A DNA stretch of 49,787 bases from Candidatus Binatia bacterium (GTDB taxonomy: Bacteria; Desulfobacterota; Binatia; UBA1149; JAJCZL01), in NCBI GenBank assembly GCA_028278325.1, contig JANQEO010000053.1, positions 1 to 49,787 on the forward strand, written 5' to 3'. Under the pieces are notes generated by a model. It ran no database searches, was not told where the DNA came from, and saw only the letters and a program-made list of their open reading frames with translations. Positions 44,209 to 49,787 of this stretch are shown here, one piece after another. Within the stretch, counting starts at the first letter, position 1, and each line of letters opens with the position of its first letter. A program made the translations under genes and the position numbers.

Positions 44209-47200
44209 GTGAAAAGACTACTGATCGCCAACAGAGGCGAGATAGCGATCCGGATCGCTCGGACTGCAGCGGATTTGGGGATCTCTGCCGTTGGGGTTTA
44301 TTCCCAGGATGATGAGCGCTCGCTTCATCGGTTCAGAGCCGACGAAGCCGTGATGATCGAGGGGCTCGGGACTGCTGCATATCTGGACGCGGAGCAACTT
44401 GTCGCTGTTGCTCAACGCTACAACTGTGATGCGGTCCATCCCGGTTATGGGTTTCTGAGTGAGAACGCCCGGTTCGCGGCAGCTGTAGAAGCTGCAGAGA
44501 TGTCATTTGTCGGGCCGACCCCGGACACGCTGGCGTTGCTTGGTGATAAGGTCAGGGCGCGTACTCTAGCAGCTGAATGCGGCGTCAATCTGCTTGAGGG
44601 TAGCGCTGAGCCAGTATCGCTCGAGACCGCACGGGCGTTCTTCGCAGCACTACCCGACGGCACCGACATGGTGATCAAGGCGGTTGCGGGTGGGGGCGGC
44701 CGCGGCATGCGTGTTGTGGGGAGCGCCGCGGATCTCGAGGAAGCCTACAAACGCTGCACGTCCGAAGCTGCATCGGCCTTCGGCGACCCGCAAGTATACG
44801 CAGAAGAGTATCTTCCCAAGGCCCGACACATGGAAGTCCAGATCCTTGGTGACGGCGATGGCGGGGTTAGTCATCTCTGGGAACGTGAATGCAGTATCCA
44901 GCGCCGCCATCAGAAGCTGGTCGAGTGTGCTCCGAGTCCGACTCTCGATACGAAAGTCCGTGATGCCTTGACGTCCGCGGCGGTGAACATCGGTGCAGCA
45001 GCCGATTATCGGGGTGTTGGCACCGTCGAGTTCGTGGTTGATGGCCTCGGCGAGCGTTTCGCGTTCATCGAAGCGAATGCGCGCTTACAGGTGGAGCACA
45101 CGGTCACCGAGGAAGTGACCGGGATAGACTTGGTGCGAGTCCAACTGGAAATCGCGTCCGGCAACTCCCTCGCATCGCTGGGCTTAGTGCAGGACGAGAT
45201 CCCGGTGCCCCGCGGCTACGCGATCCAGGCGCGCATCAACATGGAGACCATGCAGCCGGACGGCACAACCAGGCCGGCAGCCGGAACGCTCAGCACCTTC
45301 GAAGTTCCGACAGGTCCCGATCTACGCATCGACACCCATGGCTACTCGGGGTACGCGACCAGCCCTGCATTCGATTCGCTGCTGGCCAAGCTGATCGTTC
45401 ACTCGCCTTCGGGTGACTACGCCGACGCAGTTCGCAGGACATATCGTGCGTTGTGCGAGACCCGCATCGAAGGTGTGGCGACGAACCTCGGGCTGCTTCG
45501 GAATCTCTTCACGCACGCTCAGTTCGAAGCGAACGAGGTGCATACCGGCTTCATTGACGAGCACCTGGAGCAGCTTGTCTCCGACGGTGGACATCGCGAG
45601 TTCAGCGCCGGGCGTCAAGACCAGGGCTCGGAAGCGGCAGCGGGACCTGCGCTGGCAGGCGCCAAGGTCGACGAGCTTGACCCGCTGGCCGTACTTCACC
45701 ACGGCAAATCAGGCACGGCCAGCGTCCCTCAAACGACCCAGACCCTTGCGCTCGTCGATGAGACATTACCGGAGGGAGTCACGGCCATAAGGGCGCCCAT
45801 GCACGGGACGGTCGTCAGTCTCGACGTCTCTCCCGGAGACGAGGTCTACGTCGGCAAGCAAGTGCTCGTCATGGACGCGATGAAGATGGAGCACGTGGTC
45901 AAGTCCGACGTCGGCGGGATCGTGGAGCGGTTGGGCGTGTCTCAAGGTGACACCGTCTTCGAGGGGCATCCGCTCGTCTACTTGCGAGAATCCGACGTTG
46001 CGGGAGCCGACCGCGACCACGAGGAGGAGCTCGATCTCGACTATGTGCGGCCCGACCTGGCGGAAATGTTCGAGCGCAAGGAAGCTGGACGCGACGAGAA
46101 TCGCTCGGAAGCCGTAGCCAGGCGCCATAGCACCGGACATCGTACGGCCCGCGAAAACATCGCCGATCTGTGCGACGAGGGCACCTTCGTCGAATACGGA
46201 TCCGTCGTTGTTGCCGCTCAACGGCGTCGCCGCAGCATGGAAGATCTCATCAAGAACACGACGGGCGACGGCATGGTCTGCGGCCTGGGTCAGATCAATG
46301 GCGATGTCTTCTACGCTGAGCGGGCAAGAGCGATGGTGATGTCTTACGACTACATGGTTCTTGCCGGGACTCAGGGCATGAAAAACCACGCCAAGAAGGA
46401 CCGCATGTTCGAGATAGCCGAAGAGTATCGTCTACCGACGGTGCTGTTCGCCGAAGGCGGTGGCGGTCGCCCCGGCGACACCGACGCTCCCGGCGTGGCG
46501 GGCCTCGATTGCTTGGCGTTTACGTATTTCGCGCGGCTATCGGGCCTCGTGCCGCTAGTAGGCATCACTACCGGCCGTTGTTTTGCAGGCAACGCGGTGT
46601 TGTTGGCGTGTTGTGACGTGATCATCGCCACGGAAGGATCGAACATCGGGGTAGGCGGCCCGGCCATGATCGAAGGTGGCGGGCTCGGTGTCTTCAAGCC
46701 CGAGGAAGTGGGTCCCATGGACGTGCAAGTGCCGAACGGCGTAGTCGACATCCCGGTAAAGGATGAAGCGGAAGCGGTCGAGGTTGCACGCAAGTATCTG
46801 TCCTACTTCCAAGGATCGCTAAGCGATTGGGAAGCGCCCGACGAGCGCAAGCTGCGCTTCATCGTCCCGGAGAACCGGCTGCGCTACTACGACATGCGCG
46901 AGGTCATTCAGGGGATCGCAGACCTCGGATCTATCCTCGAGATCCGCAAGCACTGGGGGCCCGGCATCATCACCTCATTTATCCGCGTCGAGGGTAGGCC
47001 TGTCGGCGTCATTGCCAACAACCCGGCACACTTGTCCGGCGCCATCGATTCAGACGGGGCGGACAAGGCAGCGCGATTCATGCAACTGTGCGATGCTTTC
47101 GACGTTCCGATTCTCAGCCTTTGCGACTGCCCCGGCATCATGGTCGGGCCCGAGAGCGAAAAGACGGCGCTTGTGCGTCATGCCGGACGCATGTTCGTGG

Positions 47201-47601
47201 TCGGCGCCAATATCGATGCGCCGTTGATGACGATAATCACACGCAAGGGTTATGGCCTTGGTGCTCAGGCGATGGCGGGCGGCAGCTTCAAAGCGCCATT
47301 GTTTACGGTCACCTGGCCCACGGGGGAGTTCGGCGGGATGGGACTGGAAGGCGCGGTGAAACTCGGCTACCGCAAGGAGTTGCAGGCCATCGAAGATCCG
47401 GAGGAACGAAGGGACGCATACGAAAAGATGGTAGCCGACATGTACGAGCGCGGGAAAGCTGTCAACATGGCGTCTCACTTCGAACTGGACGACGTAATCG
47501 ACCCTGCAGACTCGCGGAAGTGGATCTCGGCTGCGTTGCGTTCCCTGCCACCGGTTTCGAGCCGGACGCGCAAGAAGCGCCCGAACGTTGATACCTGGTA
47601 G
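44209..47601 (+). CDS. Single-chain biotin-dependent acyl-CoA carboxylase
   Basis: 1130 residues uniting all functions of an acyl-CoA carboxylase. Biotin carboxylase: residues 1-450, with HPGYGFLSEN, ATP-grasp loop KAVAGGGGRGMR, and EANARLQVEHTVTE. A short linker where a BT domain would be. BCCP: about 525-595, with biotinyl Lys559 in AMKM. Carboxyltransferase: about 640-1110, with RHSTGHRTARENI and acyl-CoA-binding glycines. This matches the single-polypeptide long-chain/acetyl-CoA carboxylase type. GTG start. It makes an alpha-carboxylated CoA ester; the chain length is not evident. Confidence 0.93.
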   Translation: MKRLLIANRGEIAIRIARTAADLGISAVGVYSQDDERSLHRFRADEAVMIEGLGTAAYLDAEQLVAVAQRYNCDAVHPGYGFLSENARFAAAVEAAEMSFVGPTPDTLALLGDKVRARTLAAECGVNLLEGSAEPVSLETARAFFAALPDGTDMVIKAVAGGGGRGMRVVGSAADLEEAYKRCTSEAASAFGDPQVYAEEYLPKARHMEVQILGDGDGGVSHLWERECSIQRRHQKLVECAPSPTLDTKVRDALTSAAVNIGAAADYRGVGTVEFVVDGLGERFAFIEANARLQVEHTVTEEVTGIDLVRVQLEIASGNSLASLGLVQDEIPVPRGYAIQARINMETMQPDGTTRPAAGTLSTFEVPTGPDLRIDTHGYSGYATSPAFDSLLAKLIVHSPSGDYADAVRRTYRALCETRIEGVATNLGLLRNLFTHAQFEANEVHTGFIDEHLEQLVSDGGHREFSAGRQDQGSEAAAGPALAGAKVDELDPLAVLHHGKSGTASVPQTTQTLALVDETLPEGVTAIRAPMHGTVVSLDVSPGDEVYVGKQVLVMDAMKMEHVVKSDVGGIVERLGVSQGDTVFEGHPLVYLRESDVAGADRDHEEELDLDYVRPDLAEMFERKEAGRDENRSEAVARRHSTGHRTARENIADLCDEGTFVEYGSVVVAAQRRRRSMEDLIKNTTGDGMVCGLGQINGDVFYAERARAMVMSYDYMVLAGTQGMKNHAKKDRMFEIAEEYRLPTVLFAEGGGGRPGDTDAPGVAGLDCLAFTYFARLSGLVPLVGITTGRCFAGNAVLLACCDVIIATEGSNIGVGGPAMIEGGGLGVFKPEEVGPMDVQVPNGVVDIPVKDEAEAVEVARKYLSYFQGSLSDWEAPDERKLRFIVPENRLRYYDMREVIQGIADLGSILEIRKHWGPGIITSFIRVEGRPVGVIANNPAHLSGAIDSDGADKAARFMQLCDAFDVPILSLCDCPGIMVGPESEKTALVRHAGRMFVVGANIDAPLMTIITRKGYGLGAQAMAGGSFKAPLFTVTWPTGEFGGMGLEGAVKLGYRKELQAIEDPEERRDAYEKMVADMYERGKAVNMASHFELDDVIDPADSRKWISAALRSLPPVSSRTRKKRPNVDTW

Positions 47602-47674
47602 AAAGCGGACCGAGTCGCTTTGCCGGCGGGACTCGAACGACCCGCCACTTCGCCAAGATGATGGAGTATGAGCT

Positions 47675-48520
47675 ATGACAGATTGGAGAAAGCCCGGGAA
47701 TGTAGCCGTGATCACCGGCGGCGCCAGCGGGATCGGCCTGTGCGCCGCGCAGACATTTGCCCGCGACGGTATGAACATACTCATCGCTGACCGCGACGAG
47801 GATGCGCTCGCGGCCGCGCAGGCCTTACTCGAGACCGAAACCCGTGGGCAGGGAAGGGTTCTCGCGCAAGCCTGCGATGTGACCGATTTCGCTCAGGTCG
47901 AGGCGCTTCGCGACCTGGCATTCGGCGAGCTCGGAGGCGTTCATTGCCTCATGAACAACGCAGGCATCGGCCTCATGGTCGGGCCTCCATGGGAATATCT
48001 CGACGAGCTCAAGAAGACCCTCGAGGTGAATCTCTGGGGGGTGATTCATGGTTGCCATGCCTTCATCCCGGCGATGCTCGAAGCCGGACAAGCCGGTGCC
48101 GTCATCAACACGGGATCCAAACAAGGGATTACGCGGCCACCGGGGAACTATGCCTACAATCTGTCGAAGGCGGGTGTGCTCGCATACTCCGAGAGCGTCG
48201 CGCACGCATTCACGTTGATCGACGATTGCAAGCTGTCGGCCCATCTGCTGGTACCCGGCTTCGTATACACGCCGATGGTATCGCGATTCCTGCCCGAGAA
48301 GCCCCCCTTCGCATGGACGGCCGAGCAGACCGTAGAGTTCATGCTGCCTTGTCTGGATAGAGGAGATTTCTACATCCTTTGCCCCGACAACGAGGCGACA
48401 CGCGAGATCGACGAGAAGCGGATCCAGTGGAACGCCGACGACCTCATCAAGAACCGGCCGGCACTGTCTCGATGGCACCCAGACTATAAGGATGCCTTCG
48501 AGGAATTCATGAAGGCCTGA
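47675..48520 (+). CDS. Short-chain dehydrogenase/reductase
   Basis: Classical SDR of 281 residues: NAD(P) loop TGGASGIGL (about residues 14-22), NNAG near 92, catalytic Ser in NTGSKQG, and YNLSK with the Tyr-x-x-x-Lys pair. The Asp-containing ADRD segment after beta 2 favours NAD(H) over NADP(H) (inference). ATG at 47675. Seventy-three bases after the carboxylase and probably in one unit with it. Substrate unknown; a role in reducing or oxidising the aldehyde/alcohol produced nearby is conceivable. Confidence 0.9.
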   Translation: MTDWRKPGNVAVITGGASGIGLCAAQTFARDGMNILIADRDEDALAAAQALLETETRGQGRVLAQACDVTDFAQVEALRDLAFGELGGVHCLMNNAGIGLMVGPPWEYLDELKKTLEVNLWGVIHGCHAFIPAMLEAGQAGAVINTGSKQGITRPPGNYAYNLSKAGVLAYSESVAHAFTLIDDCKLSAHLLVPGFVYTPMVSRFLPEKPPFAWTAEQTVEFMLPCLDRGDFYILCPDNEATREIDEKRIQWNADDLIKNRPALSRWHPDYKDAFEEFMKA

Positions 48521-48590
48521 GGTTCACGTCGCGGCGACGTGACATCGGCCGCGCCCGCGGCGCTCCTACGCCTCACGCCGATGAGGCTAG

Positions 48591-49787
48591 TCAAGCAAGT
48601 TCTACTGTCTGCCCGTGCTCGGGCACGACCGCACGCAGGGATAGATTCTCTTCGATCTTGAGACGTAGGGCGTCGGCTGCCGTTGGGTCACCATGCACAA
48701 CGAAGACCTGTTGCGGCGCGGTCTCGCACCGGCCCAGCCATGCGAGGAGGTCGTCACGGTCGGCATGCGCCGAAAACATGTCTAGTTGGACGATCTCGGC
48801 ATCCACGGGAACGTAACTGCCATGAATTTTCACCTGCTTAGAGCCGCGTGCGAGCGCCGCGCCGCGCGTGCCTTCTGCCTGGTAGCCGGGCAACACAATA
48901 GTATTGCGCGAGTCAGGACCCAGGGCCTTGAGATGGTGAAGCACCCGGCCGCCTGTGAGCATGCCGCTCGCGGAGATGACGACCATCGGACCCGTGAGCT
49001 CGGTCAGCCGTTTCGATTCTTCGATGGTTTTCGCCACGGTCGGTAGACCGCACACCGCCTCACACTGGTTGTCGGAAAGGCTGTGATAAGAATGATGACG
49101 CTCGTAGAGTTCGGTCACATCGCTGGCCATCGGGCTGTTGAGGTAGACCGGGAACTCAGGGATGGCGCCGCTTTCGAGCAGACGGTGCACGCATAGCAGT
49201 ATGGTCTGTGCCCGCCCGACGGCGAAGGAAGGGATGAGTACGGCGCCACCACGCTCCGTGGTTCGCCGAATCACACCGCCGAGAGCTTCGATCGGGTCTA
49301 CCTCGCCGTGGCAACGATCGCCGTAGGTTGATTCGATGAGCACGTAGTCCGCGCCGCCCGGGTCGTCAGGAGGGTGCATCAGGAGATCGTCGGGGCGTCC
49401 GAGATCTCCTGATAACAAGACGCCGCGGCTCGCGTTCGAGACTCGTACCGACGCGGCACCGAGGATGTGGCCGGCACTCTGGAACTCTACCGTCAGGCCG
49501 CCGACGGTAATCTTGTCACCGAATTCTACGGGCTTCCATCTTCCAAGCACGCGACGCGCGTCGGCTTCCGTGTACAGCGGTAGGGCGGGGTCGTGCTTCG
49601 AGAAGTGCTTTCGGTTCGCATAGCGCGCGTCCTCTTCTTGGAGGTATCCACTGTCGGGCAAGAGTATGTTGCAAAGATCCGCGGTGGGCGGTGTGCAGTA
49701 GATGGGTCCGGTGAACCCGTCGCGAACCAGGACGGGCAGATAGCCGCTGTGATCGATGTGAGCATGGGTCAGCACTACGGCATCGAG
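48591..49787 (-). CDS. Metallo-beta-lactamase/beta-CASP RNase (5' end cut by the window)
   Basis: At least 399 codons, open to the right edge, so the true start lies outside. Seen: metal motif HAHIDH (in VLTHAHIDHSGYLP), the GHILGAASV and LSGDLGRPDD metal motifs, the beta-CASP region with ESTYGDRCH, the SFAVGRAQTILL helix, ISASGMLTGGRVLHHLK, and the RMMBL C-terminus with FSAHADRDDLLAWL and FVVHGDP. It is CPSF/RNase-J-like, a predicted RNA endo/exonuclease. No KH domain is seen in this part. It is convergent with the SDR. Confidence 0.9.
   Translation of the reverse strand, partial: LDAVVLTHAHIDHSGYLPVLVRDGFTGPIYCTPPTADLCNILLPDSGYLQEEDARYANRKHFSKHDPALPLYTEADARRVLGRWKPVEFGDKITVGGLTVEFQSAGHILGAASVRVSNASRGVLLSGDLGRPDDLLMHPPDDPGGADYVLIESTYGDRCHGEVDPIEALGGVIRRTTERGGAVLIPSFAVGRAQTILLCVHRLLESGAIPEFPVYLNSPMASDVTELYERHHSYHSLSDNQCEAVCGLPTVAKTIEESKRLTELTGPMVVISASGMLTGGRVLHHLKALGPDSRNTIVLPGYQAEGTRGAALARGSKQVKIHGSYVPVDAEIVQLDMFSAHADRDDLLAWLGRCETAPQQVFVVHGDPTAADALRLKIEENLSLRAVVPEHGQTVELA

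Overview
The window (49.8 kb, GC-rich) is chromosomal DNA of a Gram-negative bacterium. The evidence is lipoprotein-anchored RND efflux parts, an outer-membrane factor, a DamX-like SPOR protein, NagZ, and the Psd/PssA phospholipid route. The order pyrH-frr-uppS-cdsA-rseP-tsaB ... ilvN-ilvC-psd-pssA-leuA resembles the order I remember from Geobacter-like Deltaproteobacteria (Desulfobacterota/Myxococcota sense), but dxr and ilvB, which I would expect in that order, are absent. Lineage is inferred from gene order and protein style only. No integrase, transposase, phage gene or CRISPR array was seen.

1-14.7 kb is a dense housekeeping block. It holds pyrimidine and ribosome-recycling genes (pyrH, frr), lipid-carrier and phospholipid genes (uppS, cdsA, psd, pssA), a site-2 protease (rseP), t6A synthesis (tsaB), a DUF465 protein, and branched-chain amino acid genes (ilvN, ilvC, leuA). 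It continues with truA, rarA on the opposite strand, nadK, a flippase-like membrane protein and gpmA. Many genes overlap by 1-4 bases. leuA is preceded by a classical-looking attenuator: a 22-codon leader peptide rich in Leu codons followed by an intrinsic terminator.

14.8-31.5 kb begins with tRNA-Ala(GGC) and a K+-channel protein divergent from a four-gene RND efflux operon. After these come DoxX, an SRPBCC protein, a nucleotide-sugar-epimerase-like SDR, mtnA, a DamX/ExeA-like AAA-SPOR protein co-directional with nagZ, a deoxynucleoside kinase, the pantothenate genes panB-panC-panD, and smpB. The panD-smpB gap can fold into a branched structure and has no gene.

31.5-34.5 kb has an acyl-CoA synthetase and a dual-specificity-type phosphatase on the minus strand, then a complete tmRNA gene (ssrA, tag ADDFEYALAA). 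A compact nest of direct, tandem and inverted repeats follows immediately.

34.5-49.8 kb has purC and then a more accessory, catabolic-looking stretch. It contains a Tat-exported FMN-barrel-like protein, a membrane protein with a DUF385-like tail, a haloalkane-dehalogenase-like hydrolase, two tandem DsbA/2-hydroxychromene-carboxylate-isomerase-like proteins, and a GFA zinc protein. It continues with a 1132-residue cyclase/AAA signalling protein, a SnoaL-like protein, a styrene-oxide-isomerase homologue, a single-chain biotin-dependent acyl-CoA carboxylase, an SDR, and a truncated metallo-beta-lactamase/beta-CASP RNase at the right edge. Together these suggest, by inference only, a route that handles epoxides, halogenated or aromatic compounds, or fatty acids, with CoA activation and carboxylation. 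The styrene-oxide-isomerase homologue is the most distinctive member.
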